A DNA stretch of 64,000 nucleotides from Flavobacterium cauense R2A-7 (GCF_000498475.1 NZ_AVBI01000018.1:62001-126000); one strand, 5' to 3'; shown: positions 8,647 through 18,912, counted from the stretch's first letter. Made by a program: numbers and translations. Notes: generated from the letters alone by a model not told the origin.

Positions 8647-9572
8647 TGGAAATTACTCCTGAGATTAAAGATAGAATCAATCAGATTGATGAAAAATTTC
8701 AAGCCATCAATCAGAAAACAGAAACGCATTTAGAAGGCCTTTTGTGGTCAAAACCCATCACTTATTGGGATTATATTCAAACCGATGCTCTTTTAAACCT
8801 GCAAATTCAACGCACCACATTGCCCGATGAAATGGTGTTCATCATGTACCATCAGGTGAATGAGTTGTTGTTCAAAATGATTCTTTGGGAAATCCAACAG
8901 GTGTCGCACTGCGATAAACTTACCACCGAATTTTTCGCGGAACGGTTAATGCGTATCAGTCGTTATTTTGATATGCTTACCACCTCGTTCGATATTATGG
9001 GTGATGGTATGGAAGTGGAGCAGTACTTGAAATTCCGAAATACGTTAACACCGGCAAGCGGATTCCAAAGTGCACAATACCGTATGATTGAATTCGCCTC
9101 AACAGATTTAATCAACCTTATCGATCACCGTTTCAGAGCGACTATCGATAGAAATACACCTTACGAACACGCTTTCAATCACCTGTATTGGCAAGCCGCC
9201 GGAAAAGACTATCAAACGGGCGAGAAATCGTATTTGCTGCAGGAGTTCGAAAGAAAATATAAAAAAGAATTTTTAAGTCTGATGGAGGAGTACAACACCA
9301 TCAATTTGTGGTGCAAATTCAAACAACTACCGGAAGCCGACCAACAAAATGCCGATTTGATTGCCGCCATGCGTCATTACGACAAAACGGTAAACATCAC
9401 CTGGGTAATGGGCCATTACAACGCTGCGGTAAAATACATTGAGAGCGTTCCCGGAAACCACGAAGCGACCGGAGGAAGTGATTGGAAAAAATACATGCTG
9501 CCGAAATACCAGAGACGAATATTCTTTCCCGAACTTTGGAGTAAAGAAGAATTGGAAAAATGGGGAGAATAA
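8646..9572 (+). CDS. kynA: Tryptophan 2,3-dioxygenase
   Basis: Haem enzyme that oxidises L-tryptophan to N-formylkynurenine, the first step of the kynurenine pathway. 308 residues, all-alpha, with signature segments TYWDYIQTDALLNLQ, MVFIMYHQVNELLFKMILWE (distal His region), RNTLTPASGFQSAQYRMIE, and C-terminal NITWVMGHYNAAVKYI followed by GNHEATGGSDWKKYML, where the proximal haem His and the TGGS substrate loop sit. Starts one base before the end of the DUF3108 gene. Together with hmgA/hppD it makes this stretch an aromatic amino-acid catabolic neighbourhood. Confidence 0.97.
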   Translation: MEITPEIKDRINQIDEKFQAINQKTETHLEGLLWSKPITYWDYIQTDALLNLQIQRTTLPDEMVFIMYHQVNELLFKMILWEIQQVSHCDKLTTEFFAERLMRISRYFDMLTTSFDIMGDGMEVEQYLKFRNTLTPASGFQSAQYRMIEFASTDLINLIDHRFRATIDRNTPYEHAFNHLYWQAAGKDYQTGEKSYLLQEFERKYKKEFLSLMEEYNTINLWCKFKQLPEADQQNADLIAAMRHYDKTVNITWVMGHYNAAVKYIESVPGNHEATGGSDWKKYMLPKYQRRIFFPELWSKEELEKWGE

Positions 9573-9599
9573 AACAATAACCAACCAAAACCAACAAAA

Positions 9600-10835
9600 T
9601 TGAGATACGTCACAATCATATTATTATCACTAATATTATTTGCTTGTAACAATAAAGAGGAAAAGGGAAGTGCCAAAAAAACCGCGGTTAAAAAAGAGAA
9701 AATTGTTGTCGAATTCGGGTTTCGATTAAATGATTTCAAAGTCGTTCACGATACCATCCAATCCGGAGACAGTTTCGGAAAAATATTAAGCGAACAAGGT
9801 TTTGATGCCGCCAAAGTGCACGAAATCAATGAAAAAGTGAAAGATTCTTTTGATGTTCGCAATATTCGAATCGGGAAGCCCTTTACCTTACTTCAAAATA
9901 AAGCAGCACCTAACGATTTAAAAGTGTTCATTTATCAACCCGATAAAATGAGCTATTATGTTGTGGATTTACGGGATTCCATTCCGGTGGTGTATAAAAA
10001 AGAACGACCAGTTGTTATAAAGCGAAGAACGATTGCTGCTGCCATTGATGGTTCGGTTTCCAGTACGTTAAGCCGTGAAGGGGTTTCGTCGGCACTGGCT
10101 CCGGAATTATCCAAAATCTACGCCTGGTCTATTGACTTCTTTAAGATTCAGAAAGGCGATAAATTTGCTATGATTATCAACGAAAAATACCTTGAAGGCG
10201 GTGAATATTTAGGCGTGGAAAGTGTGGAAGCTTCTTATTTTGAATACAAAGGCAAAAAGATTTACGCATTTCCGTTTAAACAGGACCCAAATTCCAAAAG
10301 AGTCGACTATTACGATGAAGAAGGGAAAGTGCTGAAAAACATGTTCCTGAAAGCGCCTCTGAAATTTGTAAATATCACGTCACGATTTACCCGCAGCCGT
10401 TTCCACCCGGTACAGTTAAAATGGAAAGCTCATAATGGTACGGATTACGCTGCACCCACCGGAACACCAATTATGACGACCGCTTCGGGAACCGTAGAAC
10501 AAACAGGATATACAGGAGGGAACGGGAATTTCGTTAAGGTGAAACACAATGGAACCTATTCCACCCAGTACCTTCACATGTCGAAAATTTTGGTGCGTCG
10601 TGGGCAACACGTGCAACAGGGGCAAATTATTGGTAAGGTAGGAAGCACTGGTTTGGCTACCGGTCCGCATGTTTGTTACCGCTTCTGGAAAAACGGAATT
10701 CAGGTGGATCCGTTGCGCCAGAAATTGCCGAATTCGGAGCCGATGAATCCAAAATACAGAGCGCGTTTTATGGCAGAAATTGCACCGTTGAAAAAAGAAT
10801 TGGACAGTGTTTCATTAGCTAATTTCGGAGAATAA
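9600..10835 (+). CDS. M23 family peptidoglycan metalloendopeptidase lipoprotein
   Basis: 411 residues starting at TTG; no ATG lies in frame before the upstream stop, and a lipoprotein signal begins right there ([10 protein letters not shown], lipobox Cys). Residues about 45-100 resemble the OapA/LysM-like N-terminal module of M23 proteins. The C-terminal LytM-type domain has [14 protein letters not shown] (first His and Asp zinc ligands), QYLHMS and [12 protein letters not shown]. The usual HxH is HVC, so one zinc ligand position carries Cys. Likely acts on cell-wall peptides from an outer-membrane or periplasmic anchor. Its stop overlaps the pgi start by one base. Confidence 0.88.
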   Translation: MRYVTIILLSLILFACNNKEEKGSAKKTAVKKEKIVVEFGFRLNDFKVVHDTIQSGDSFGKILSEQGFDAAKVHEINEKVKDSFDVRNIRIGKPFTLLQNKAAPNDLKVFIYQPDKMSYYVVDLRDSIPVVYKKERPVVIKRRTIAAAIDGSVSSTLSREGVSSALAPELSKIYAWSIDFFKIQKGDKFAMIINEKYLEGGEYLGVESVEASYFEYKGKKIYAFPFKQDPNSKRVDYYDEEGKVLKNMFLKAPLKFVNITSRFTRSRFHPVQLKWKAHNGTDYAAPTGTPIMTTASGTVEQTGYTGGNGNFVKVKHNGTYSTQYLHMSKILVRRGQHVQQGQIIGKVGSTGLATGPHVCYRFWKNGIQVDPLRQKLPNSEPMNPKYRARFMAEIAPLKKELDSVSLANFGE

Positions 10836-12448
10836 TGACGTTAGAAAATATAAATCCTACAGGAACTGTTGCCTGGCAAAAGCTGCGCGCCCATTTCGAA
10901 ACCATCGCGCATACTCCAATGCAGAAACTGTTTACTGAAGATGGCGATAGAACCCGTAAATTTCATATACAGTGGAACGATTTTCTGTTGGATTATTCCA
11001 AAAACAGAATCACATCCGAAACAGTACAACTGCTTTTGGCATTGGCCGAAGAAGCACATCTTAAAGAAGCTATTCAGAACTATTTTTCTGGCGATAAAAT
11101 TAATGTAACCGAAAACCGGGCGGTTCTTCATACGGCTTTGCGTTCTTCGGAAAAAAATATTTTGGTTGACGGGGCAAACATCCTAACCGAAGTTGAAGCC
11201 GTTCAATTAAAAATAAAATCCTTTGCCGAAGCGATTATTTCCGGAAACCGAAAAGGCTTTACGGGAAAAACGTTTACTGATGTGGTAAACATCGGTATTG
11301 GCGGTTCGGATTTGGGTCCGGATATGGCGGTAGAAGCCTTACAGTTTTATAAAAACCATTTGAATCTTCACTTTGTTTCCAATATTGATGGCGATCATGT
11401 GGCGGAAACCATCAAAAAATTAAACCCGGAAACAACACTATTTGTTGTGGTTTCCAAAACTTTTACCACGCAGGAAACGCTTTCTAACGCAATTACCCTC
11501 AAAAATTGGTTTTTGCAATCCGGTAAGGCGGAAGATGTGGCGAAACATTTTGTGGCCGTGTCCACGAATCTCGAAAAAGTAACCGAGTTTGGCATTACTT
11601 CCGAAAACACCTTCCCGATGTGGGACTGGGTGGGCGGTCGTTTTTCGATGTGGAGTGCCGTTGGTTTGTCTATAGCGTTGGCAGTAGGATACGATAATTT
11701 CAAAGCATTATTGGATGGTGCTGAGGAAATGGATCAGCATTTCAAAAACGAACCTTTCGAAAAAAATATCCCGATACTTTTAGCGTTGCTGAGTATTTGG
11801 TACAATAATTTCTTCGGATGTGAAACCGAAGCGGTAATCCCGTATTCACAATATCTTAAAAAACTGGCGCCGTATTTACAACAGGCGGTTATGGAAAGTA
11901 ACGGAAAATGTGTCGACCGAAACGGAAATCCGGTAAAGTATCAAACCGGAAACATCCTTTGGGGTGAACCGGGTAGCAATGCGCAACACGCCTTTTTTCA
12001 ATTAATCCATCAGGGCACCAAACTGATTCCGTGTGATTTTATTGGGTTTAAGGAATGTCTTCACGGCAATAAAGAACATCATGATAAACTGATGTCCAAC
12101 TTCTTCGCTCAAACGGAAGCCTTGCTGATGGGCAAAACAGATTCGGAATTAACGGCTGAAGGCTCTAAAAATGCATTTTTAATGCCTTTTAAGACGTTTG
12201 AAGGCAATAAACCCACAAATACTTTACTGATTAAAAAACTGACGCCTAAAACGCTTGGTTCTTTAATTGCGATGTATGAACACAAAATTTTTGTACAAGG
12301 TGTGATTTGGAATATCTTCAGCTACGACCAATTCGGGGTGGAATACGGCAAACAGTTGGCGACCACAATCCTCGAGGAAATCCAAACCGGTACGGCAAAA
12401 CCGCACGACAGTTCCACAACATTTTTGCTGCAAGAATTTTTAAAATAA
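10835..12448 (+). CDS. pgi: Glucose-6-phosphate isomerase
   Basis: Interconverts glucose-6-phosphate and fructose-6-phosphate in glycolysis and gluconeogenesis. 537 residues, with both family signatures: [14 protein letters not shown] and [32 protein letters not shown] and [12 protein letters not shown] form the phosphate-binding SIS folds. The start overlaps the last base of the upstream M23 gene. Followed by a bidirectional terminator shared with mfd. Confidence 0.97.
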   Translation: MTLENINPTGTVAWQKLRAHFETIAHTPMQKLFTEDGDRTRKFHIQWNDFLLDYSKNRITSETVQLLLALAEEAHLKEAIQNYFSGDKINVTENRAVLHTALRSSEKNILVDGANILTEVEAVQLKIKSFAEAIISGNRKGFTGKTFTDVVNIGIGGSDLGPDMAVEALQFYKNHLNLHFVSNIDGDHVAETIKKLNPETTLFVVVSKTFTTQETLSNAITLKNWFLQSGKAEDVAKHFVAVSTNLEKVTEFGITSENTFPMWDWVGGRFSMWSAVGLSIALAVGYDNFKALLDGAEEMDQHFKNEPFEKNIPILLALLSIWYNNFFGCETEAVIPYSQYLKKLAPYLQQAVMESNGKCVDRNGNPVKYQTGNILWGEPGSNAQHAFFQLIHQGTKLIPCDFIGFKECLHGNKEHHDKLMSNFFAQTEALLMGKTDSELTAEGSKNAFLMPFKTFEGNKPTNTLLIKKLTPKTLGSLIAMYEHKIFVQGVIWNIFSYDQFGVEYGKQLATTILEEIQTGTAKPHDSSTTFLLQEFLK

Positions 12449-12561
12449 CATTGGCTGTAAGGTCTTAACAAATTGGTAAACATTTCCTGATGTTTACAAT
12501 AAAATACTGCACCATTTTTGTGGTGACAAAGCTTTTAAGTAAGCATGTGTGTTATTTATTC

Positions 12562-12596
12562 AAAAACCTCCTTATCGTAAGACGAGGAGGTTTTCT
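12562..12596. terminator. Bidirectional terminator between pgi and mfd
   Basis: AAAACCTCCT / AGGAGGTTTT stem with T-rich tracts on both strands, in the 151-base gap between convergent genes. Confidence 0.8.
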
Positions 12597-12599
12597 GTT

Positions 12600-15500
12600 T
12601 TAAATTATTTCAATCAATTCCAGAGCACGCTTAATCGATTTTACATTTTCAAAAGTCAGCAGCAAACGCAATCCGTTTTTGGTTTCCTTCTCTTTCATTT
12701 TGCAGAGATTGCCGTTTTGCTGTACAAACTGCAATACTTTCATAAATTTCGCCGATTGGTAGAAATCCGATTGTTGATCGGAAACAAAATAACCAACCAT
12801 TTTGCCTTGTTTCAATACCAGTTTTTCAATACCGATGTGGGTCGCTTTCCATTTGATGCGGATGCTGTTCAAAAGCGCCACGGCTTGTCTTGGCAGCGGT
12901 CCGAAACGATCAATCAGGTGTTGTTCGTATTGTTGTAAAGCTTCTTCGGTTTTAATCAGACTCAGTTCGTTGTACAGGTTCAGTCGTTCCGAAATGTTAT
13001 TGATGTATTCGTCCGGGAACAACAATTCGAAATCCGTGTCAATCTGAATGTCTTTGACGTATTCCTTGGTTTCAATGTCGTTTTCTTCCGGATACAACTC
13101 CTTGAATTCGTTTTCTTTCAGTTCCTCAATAGCCTCGTTCATGATTTTCTGATAGGTGTCAAAACCGATGTCGTTGATAAAACCACTTTGTTCGCCACCT
13201 AATAAATCACCGGCGCCACGAATTTCCAAATCTTTCATCGCAATGTTGAAACCACTGCCCAATTCACTGAACTGTTCCAAGGCCTGAATGCGTTTGCGCG
13301 CTTCTTCGGTCATCGCTGAATAGGGCGGACAGATGAAATAGCAGAATGCTTTTTTATTACTACGTCCCACACGCCCGCGCATCTGATGCAAATCGGATAA
13401 GCCGAAATTATTAGCATTGTTGATGAAAATCGTATTGGCATTCGGCACATCCAAACCACTTTCGATGATGGTGGTCGCTACCAAAACGTCAAATTCGCCG
13501 TCCATGAAAGCCAACATCAGTTCTTCCAGTTTTTTACCGTCCATCTGACCATGACCTACGCCGACTTTAGCTCCGGGTACGAGACGCTGAATCATGCCCG
13601 CAATTTCCTTGATGTTTTCAATGCGGTTGTTGATGAAGTACACTTGTCCGCCGCGTTCAATCTCATAGGAAATGGCATCGCGAATGACTTCTTCGTTAAA
13701 TCCGACCACTTGCGTTTCTATCGGATAACGGTTCGGGGGCGGCGTGGTAATTACCGATAAATCGCGTGCTGCCATTAACGAAAACTGTAAGGTTCTCGGA
13801 ATCGGTGTTGCGGTTAAAGTCAGTGTATCAACGTTATGCGCGATGGTTTTCAGTTTGTCTTTTACGTTGACGCCGAATTTTTGTTCTTCATCCACAATCA
13901 ACAAACCTAAATTTTTGAAAACCACATTTTTATTTACTAATTGATGGGTGCCAATCAAAATATCGAGTTTCCCTTCTTCAAGTTGTTTCAGGGTTTCCGC
14001 TTTTTGTTTCGCCGATCGGAAACGGTTAATATAACCTACGTTTACCGGCATGTCTTTCAAACGCTCGCGGAAGGTTTTGTAATGCTGAAACGCCAAAATG
14101 GTAGTCGGCACCAAAACGGCAACCTGTTTTCCGTTGTCAACCGCTTTGAAGGCGGCGCGAATAGCGACTTCCGTTTTTCCGAAACCTACGTCACCACATA
14201 CTAAACGATCCATCGGACGGTCGTTTTCCATGTCGGTTTTCACTTCCTGCGTGGCTTTCGATTGGTCCGGCGTGTCTTCGTAGATGAACGACGATTCTAG
14301 TTCTGCCTGTAAGTAACTGTCGGGTGCAAACGCAAATCCTTTGTCTAAACGGCGCTTGGCGTATAGCTGAATTAAGTTAAAAGCAATGTGTTTAACCCTT
14401 GCTTTGGTTTTTTGTTTTAAGGTTTTCCAGGCGCTGGAACCTAATTTGTAAATCTTAGGTGGCGCGCCGTCTTTTCCGTTGTATTTGGAGATTTTATGCA
14501 GCGAGTGAATGCTTACATACACGATATCATTATCGGCATAGACCAATTTAATGGCTTCCTGTGTTTTACCTTCGACCTGAATTTTCTGTAAACCGCCAAA
14601 TTTTCCAATCCCGTGATCGATGTGCGTCACATAATCGCCTACCGAAAGCGTGTTGAGTTCTTTCAGGGTAATGGTTTGCTTTTTCGAATACCCGTTTTTC
14701 AGGTTGAACTTGTGGTAACGTTCAAAAATCTGATGGTCTGTATAGCAGGCAATCTGATTTTCTTCGTCGATGAAACCTTGAAACAGCGGAAAAACAATGG
14801 TTTTGTATTGTTTGCGGATGTTTTCGTGATTCGCTTCGTCCAGACTTTCAAAAATATCATGAAAACGTTTTGCCTGTCCGTCATTGGAACAAAATAAATA
14901 GTTTTTGATGCCGTTAAAATGGTTGTCGTTCAGGTTGTTCAGCAGCAAATCAAACTGTTTGTTGAATGACGGTTGCGGCTGGATGTGAAATTCGAAGGTT
15001 TTTTCGGCGCGGAAAATCGGATGCTTGGACGCCAATTCGACCAAAGTAAAATCCAATGCTTTTTTTACAAAGGCTTGTTGGTTCAGAAACATCGCTTCCG
15101 GCGCGGCGTGCTGAATGTCTTTGGATAGTTTTTCAAAGGCTTCTGTGGCTTTTCCGAACAATTTGTCCAATTGCGACAATAGCAAATCGGTATTCTGAAG
15201 AAACAACACCGTTTGCGGATTAATATAGTCTAAGAAACTCTCGCGGTTTTCTTTGAGAAATTTATTTTCGACATTCGGAATGATACTGATTTTCTTCTGT
15301 TTTTCGATGGAAAGCTGGGTTTCCACATCAAAACTTCGGATGGTGTCAACTTCATTACCAAAAAATTCGATGCGGTACGGATTGTCATTGGAAAACGAAA
15401 AGACGTCGATAATTCCGCCACGCACGGAAAATTCACCCGGCTCGGAAACGAAATCCACGCGTTTAAAGTTGTATTCAAATAGTACTTCGTTAATGAAATC

Positions 15501-15956
15501 AATCGAAATGGAATCGCCTACTGCCACTTTCAGCGTGTTTTTGTCCAATTCTTTTCGGGTCACCACTTTTTCGAAAAGCGCATCGGGATAGGTAACAATA
15601 ATAGCCGGTTTTTTGCGCGAATTGATGCGGTTGAGCACTTCGGCACGCAGTAAAATGTTGGCGTTGTCGGTTTCTTCAATCTGGTACGGACGACGGTAGG
15701 AACCCGGGTAAAACAATACATCCTGATCGTTAATCAGGTTTTCCAAATCGTTCAGGTAATACGCGGCTTCTTCCTTGTCCTGAAAAATCAGTAAAAATGG
15801 AAGTTCGTTTTTTCGGAAAAGGGCTTCGATAACAAACGACAAGGTCGAGCCGATTAATCCTTTCATTTGGATTTTCGATTCGCGTTTTTGCAATTGTTCC
15901 GCTATCTGATTGACTTTCGCCGATTTATGATAGGTGTTTTGAATATCGGTTTTCAA
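12600..15956 (-). CDS. mfd: Transcription-repair coupling factor
   Basis: DNA translocase that removes stalled RNA polymerase and recruits UvrA. 1118 residues with the full domain order: UvrB-like N-terminal modules, an RNA-polymerase-interacting CarD-like domain (SVGDYVTHIDHGIGKFGGL, about residue 440), and RecG-like helicase lobes with Walker A GDVGFGKTEVAIRA, DEEQ box LLIVDEEQKFGV and TLTATPIPRTLQFS; then the TRCF C-terminal domain. Length is normal for Bacteroidota. Downstream of a lipoprotein gene by 24 bases, probably in one transcript. Confidence 0.98.
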   Translation of the reverse strand: MKTDIQNTYHKSAKVNQIAEQLQKRESKIQMKGLIGSTLSFVIEALFRKNELPFLLIFQDKEEAAYYLNDLENLINDQDVLFYPGSYRRPYQIEETDNANILLRAEVLNRINSRKKPAIIVTYPDALFEKVVTRKELDKNTLKVAVGDSISIDFINEVLFEYNFKRVDFVSEPGEFSVRGGIIDVFSFSNDNPYRIEFFGNEVDTIRSFDVETQLSIEKQKKISIIPNVENKFLKENRESFLDYINPQTVLFLQNTDLLLSQLDKLFGKATEAFEKLSKDIQHAAPEAMFLNQQAFVKKALDFTLVELASKHPIFRAEKTFEFHIQPQPSFNKQFDLLLNNLNDNHFNGIKNYLFCSNDGQAKRFHDIFESLDEANHENIRKQYKTIVFPLFQGFIDEENQIACYTDHQIFERYHKFNLKNGYSKKQTITLKELNTLSVGDYVTHIDHGIGKFGGLQKIQVEGKTQEAIKLVYADNDIVYVSIHSLHKISKYNGKDGAPPKIYKLGSSAWKTLKQKTKARVKHIAFNLIQLYAKRRLDKGFAFAPDSYLQAELESSFIYEDTPDQSKATQEVKTDMENDRPMDRLVCGDVGFGKTEVAIRAAFKAVDNGKQVAVLVPTTILAFQHYKTFRERLKDMPVNVGYINRFRSAKQKAETLKQLEEGKLDILIGTHQLVNKNVVFKNLGLLIVDEEQKFGVNVKDKLKTIAHNVDTLTLTATPIPRTLQFSLMAARDLSVITTPPPNRYPIETQVVGFNEEVIRDAISYEIERGGQVYFINNRIENIKEIAGMIQRLVPGAKVGVGHGQMDGKKLEELMLAFMDGEFDVLVATTIIESGLDVPNANTIFINNANNFGLSDLHQMRGRVGRSNKKAFCYFICPPYSAMTEEARKRIQALEQFSELGSGFNIAMKDLEIRGAGDLLGGEQSGFINDIGFDTYQKIMNEAIEELKENEFKELYPEENDIETKEYVKDIQIDTDFELLFPDEYINNISERLNLYNELSLIKTEEALQQYEQHLIDRFGPLPRQAVALLNSIRIKWKATHIGIEKLVLKQGKMVGYFVSDQQSDFYQSAKFMKVLQFVQQNGNLCKMKEKETKNGLRLLLTFENVKSIKRALELIEII

Positions 15957-15980
15957 GATGGTGTACTGCGTTGCGGTGAA

Positions 15981-16577
15981 TTATTCCTTTATTTGCGGCG
16001 CTTCCTGAAGTTCCCGTCGGGCATGACGCGCGGTGTCCAGTGCCTGAAGCATAATCGCTTCGCCTTCCTCTTTCGGAATTTCGCTTTTTACGATAATTTC
16101 ATTCATCTGATTCTGTATGGAAATAACTTCTGTAGCTATATCCTGAATAATCGGGATGACTTTTTTGGTCGGAATGTATTCCAGTGAAATATAAGTGTCC
16201 AGCGATTTCAATTTGGTATTCAATGTCGAAATACGGCTTTTTACGGCAGGTTTGTCAAACATTGCCGGAATGCCGATGCTCAAGGAATCGGCTTTTGTGC
16301 TTAAGTTTTTGGCTTTCAGGCGGAAGGCATTCAGAGAACTTTTCGGTTTCTGCTGCAATTCCTGATTAAAAACGCGCCATCGCTGCCAATTGCTAATCTT
16401 AGCCTGTACTTTTGGGGCTACCGGCGGAATATTGAACTTCCAGTTTTGGTTGATAATGGCAAATACCGAATCGTTATGTTTGTTTGCTTTGTCACTGTCG
16501 GCCATTCGTTCGTCCTTGTCGTTACAGGAAAAAAGAAGAACGGACAGTAAAAGCAGCAGCGATGACTTGATGTTCAT
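15981..16577 (-). CDS. Hypothetical lipoprotein upstream of mfd
   Basis: 198 residues. The lipoprotein signal is clear (LLLLSVLLFSC, Cys about 18, followed by NDKDE), so it is probably anchored in the inner or outer membrane. The mature part is rich in charged residues and predicted helix, with several heptad-like stretches between about 80 and 190 (for example LNTKLKSLDTYISL, IISIQNQMNEI-like). No catalytic motif is seen and I do not recognise a named family. Located immediately upstream of mfd on the same strand. Confidence 0.75.
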   Translation of the reverse strand: MNIKSSLLLLLSVLLFSCNDKDERMADSDKANKHNDSVFAIINQNWKFNIPPVAPKVQAKISNWQRWRVFNQELQQKPKSSLNAFRLKAKNLSTKADSLSIGIPAMFDKPAVKSRISTLNTKLKSLDTYISLEYIPTKKVIPIIQDIATEVISIQNQMNEIIVKSEIPKEEGEAIMLQALDTARHARRELQEAPQIKE

Positions 16578-16715
16578 AGTTCGAGTTTAGAAAGCAAATT
16601 TACAAATGTTATTGTAAACTCCTTTTTTTGATAGGATTATGTTAACTAAAATTCTGTTTTTTGTGAATTGTGAATTTTCGGAATGAAAAGCGATTCGTAA
16701 TTTTTGTCAAAACAG

Positions 16716-16723
16716 TATCTTTG
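16716..16723 (+). promoter_or_regulatory. Promoter -7 element TATCTTTG for the threonine dehydrogenase gene
   Basis: Perfect TAnnTTTG match 20 bases before the ATG at 16744, in the spacer between divergent genes. Confidence 0.55.
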
Positions 16724-16743
16724 TAAGCAACAAACGAACACAA

Positions 16744-17688
16744 ATGAGCACGAAAATCTTAATCATTGGCGCTTGCGGACAGATTGGTACCGAACTCACG
16801 GCCAAGCTACGCGCCACTTACGGAGTGGATAATGTTGTCGCATCCGATATCCGAAAACTGGAAAATGACGTGGTGAAAAACGGAATTTTCGAAGTGGTGA
16901 ATGCGTTGGATTACAATCAGATAGAACACCTTATTGAAAAATATCAAATTACCGACGTGTATCTGATGGCGGCATTGCTTTCGGCAACGGCGGAGAAAAA
17001 CCCGGCATTCGCTTGGGATCTGAATATGAATTCGCTGTTTCACGTGCTTAATTTGGCGAAAGCAGGAAAAATTCAAAAGATTTTCTGGCCTTCGAGTATT
17101 GCGGTTTTCGGGCCTACAACGCCAAGAGACAATACCCCACAATATACGGTTATGGAACCTTCAACCGTGTACGGAATTTCAAAACAATCCGGAGAACGTT
17201 GGTGTGAATATTACAACAAGCAATATGGCGTAGATGTGCGAAGTATCCGTTATCCGGGACTGATTTCCTGGACGTCGCCTCCGGGTGGCGGTACTACGGA
17301 TTATGCGGTGGATATTTATTATAAAGCGTTGGAAGATAAAAAATTCACGTGTTTTCTTTCCGAAAATACCGGTTTACCGATGATGTATATGGACGATGCT
17401 ATTAAAGCAACCATCAGCATCATGCAGGCCCCGGCAGAGAAGATTAAAATCCGTTCGTCATACAATTTATCGGCGGTGAGTTTTACGCCGAAAGAGATAG
17501 CGGAATCGATTAAGAAACACATTCCGGAATTTACCATCGATTATGCACCCGATTTCCGTCAGGCGATTGCCGACAGCTGGCCGGCGAGTATCGACGATTC
17601 GTATGCAAGAACCGATTGGGGCTGGCAACACGATTTCGACATGGAACGCATGACCTCGGTAATGCTGGAAAATTTAGCCAAAAAATAA
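16744..17688 (+). CDS. L-threonine 3-dehydrogenase, short-chain (epimerase-like) type
   Basis: NAD-dependent oxidation of threonine to 2-amino-3-ketobutyrate. 314 residues of the extended SDR fold: nucleotide loop GACGQIG (9-15), catalytic SSIAVFGP with Ser117-118, and YxxxK as Y143-GIS-K147. The middle segment RYPGLISWTSPPGGGTTDYAV is distinctive of the short-chain threonine dehydrogenases first studied from a Flavobacterium, as opposed to UDP-sugar epimerases or zinc-dependent Tdh. Single-gene unit with its own promoter element and a terminator. Confidence 0.9.
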   Translation: MSTKILIIGACGQIGTELTAKLRATYGVDNVVASDIRKLENDVVKNGIFEVVNALDYNQIEHLIEKYQITDVYLMAALLSATAEKNPAFAWDLNMNSLFHVLNLAKAGKIQKIFWPSSIAVFGPTTPRDNTPQYTVMEPSTVYGISKQSGERWCEYYNKQYGVDVRSIRYPGLISWTSPPGGGTTDYAVDIYYKALEDKKFTCFLSENTGLPMMYMDDAIKATISIMQAPAEKIKIRSSYNLSAVSFTPKEIAESIKKHIPEFTIDYAPDFRQAIADSWPASIDDSYARTDWGWQHDFDMERMTSVMLENLAKK

Positions 17689-17701
17689 AGAAAATAAAAG
17701 A

Positions 17702-17726
17702 AACGCTACCTGTTCGGGTAGCGTTC
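17702..17726. terminator. Terminator between convergent genes
   Basis: AACGCTACC / GGGTAGCGTT stem with a short loop, between the threonine dehydrogenase gene and the globin-like lipoprotein gene. A/T-rich on both sides. Confidence 0.7.
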
Positions 17727-17748
17727 TGCATTATAAACCAAACACAAA

Positions 17749-18333
17749 TTATTGCACAATCGGAGCTCTCAACGACTCCAAAACCGCAACAACATCATTA
17801 ATAATGGCTGTGTCAGTCACGCCGTTCAGTGCGGCTGCCGCGCCTACGTAGCCTATGAATTTGTCATAATTAGCATCCGTGGCAGTGGTTCCCATTCTTG
17901 GATTGGTAGCGGGATTGTGTGCATCCACCATGTTTAATCCTGTATAGGTGTTGGTAGCGCCCCCGCCGGTATTGGCCGAGAAGAAATCGGTTAAGTTGTC
18001 ACTCAGTACAGCCACATTGGTGGTGTTTCCACCGGATACTTCCGCAACGATAGGTGCGAAATGAGCACCGAGATTCCCATCTGCCCCGGCAACGATATCC
18101 GCGACAATTAAAGTGATGGTGCTGTCTACCACTGAACGGTAACTCAAACGTCCTTGTTCGATCATCTGCCCCGGATTGTTAGGGTCGGCCACCATTGTCG
18201 TTCCGCCCAATTTCTGGTACAAGGTTCTTTCTGTGGGTGTCATTGCGGTGTCATCATTGTCATTACACGAGGTGAAACATACCGCTGTTCCGGAGAACAA
18301 TACTAAAAGCGCGATTTTTGTTAGCTTTTTCAT
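17749..18333 (-). CDS. Truncated-haemoglobin-like lipoprotein
   Basis: 194 residues. A lipoprotein signal ends at Cys23 (CFTSC-NDNDD). The mature part follows the group 1 truncated globin plan: LYQKLGG (38-44) at the start, SVVDSTITLIVADI and HFAPIV as A/B and C/E helices, LTDFFSANTGGG, then YTGLNMVDAH with His139 where the family has its proximal haem ligand, and a C-terminal YDKFIGYVGAAAALNGV helix. The inserts around residues 45-60 and 84-105 are longer than in classical cytosolic trHbs. Haem binding is inferred, not shown. Downstream of an HMA-like membrane gene, 18 bases apart. Confidence 0.65.
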   Translation of the reverse strand: MKKLTKIALLVLFSGTAVCFTSCNDNDDTAMTPTERTLYQKLGGTTMVADPNNPGQMIEQGRLSYRSVVDSTITLIVADIVAGADGNLGAHFAPIVAEVSGGNTTNVAVLSDNLTDFFSANTGGGATNTYTGLNMVDAHNPATNPRMGTTATDANYDKFIGYVGAAAALNGVTDTAIINDVVAVLESLRAPIVQ

Positions 18334-18351
18334 AAGAGTAGAGTTTATAGA

Positions 18352-18789
18352 TTAATTAAAAATTCGTTGAATACCTCTGGAAAATTTATAGCTGAAACTG
18401 TTGGTGTTCATAACCGGGCATACTTTTTTTGACGCTGTTTCATTGGAAACCGTAAAACGTTCGGCTTTGTAATTGCCTTTCGCGATTAAGAGGTTGTAGA
18501 TGTTTTCGGAGTTGTTAATGCGATTGTCATGGAAGTACACCAATACGCCGGTTTCCCTGTTCAGACGGTCGGTTTTTACCCCTGGAATCGATTTCAAATG
18601 ACGGTGGATTTCTTTGGCTTTTAGCGAGTCGATAGGTTGTTTAAAGTCAATGCGGCTGATTTGCAGTGTGGCATTGTCGATTTGTACCGGTTTTGCGTTA
18701 GCGACATGGATTACCAGTACGATAAAAAGGATTGCGATAGTTCCCAGGACGCTTCCCGTAATCCATTTGACTGTTTTATTGATTTTCAT
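18352..18789 (-). CDS. Membrane-anchored HMA-like domain protein
   Basis: 145 residues. One transmembrane helix at about 9-29 (WITGSVLGTIAILFIVLVIHV), then a beta-alpha-beta-beta-alpha-beta pattern like heavy-metal-associated domains (LQISRIDF, AKEIHRHLKSIPGVK, TGVLVYFHD, NIYNLLIAKGNYKAERF). The CxxC metal site of classical HMA domains is missing; a lone Cys occurs in a C-terminal KVCPVMN segment. It lies directly upstream of the globin-like lipoprotein gene on the same strand, suggesting a joint envelope role in redox or metal/haem handling (inference). Confidence 0.55.
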   Translation of the reverse strand: MKINKTVKWITGSVLGTIAILFIVLVIHVANAKPVQIDNATLQISRIDFKQPIDSLKAKEIHRHLKSIPGVKTDRLNRETGVLVYFHDNRINNSENIYNLLIAKGNYKAERFTVSNETASKKVCPVMNTNSFSYKFSRGIQRIFN

Positions 18790-18877
18790 ATCCTGTTGTT
18801 TTTTGTGTTCGTTTAGTTATGTACGAGAAAAAAACAAGGTTGGTTTTGCCAGATTGAAAAAAAAAATACAGCGATAA

Positions 18878-18905
18878 AAAAAACCTGCTCGAAGGAACAG
18901 GTTTT
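18878..18905 (-). terminator. Terminator of the SnoaL-like gene
   Basis: AAAACCTG / CAGGTTTT stem followed by a U-tract when read on the minus strand. Confidence 0.75.
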
Positions 18906-18912
18906 GGGAGTG

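Noticed and set aside
12449..12560. Small RNA before the pgi/mfd terminator
   Set aside because: A weak ATTTTTG is present but does not match the TAnnTTTG pattern well, so the transcript was not called.
12549..12938. 129-codon open frame on the plus strand
   Set aside because: It lies opposite the end of mfd and runs through the bidirectional terminator; its translation has no motif and mfd is certain.
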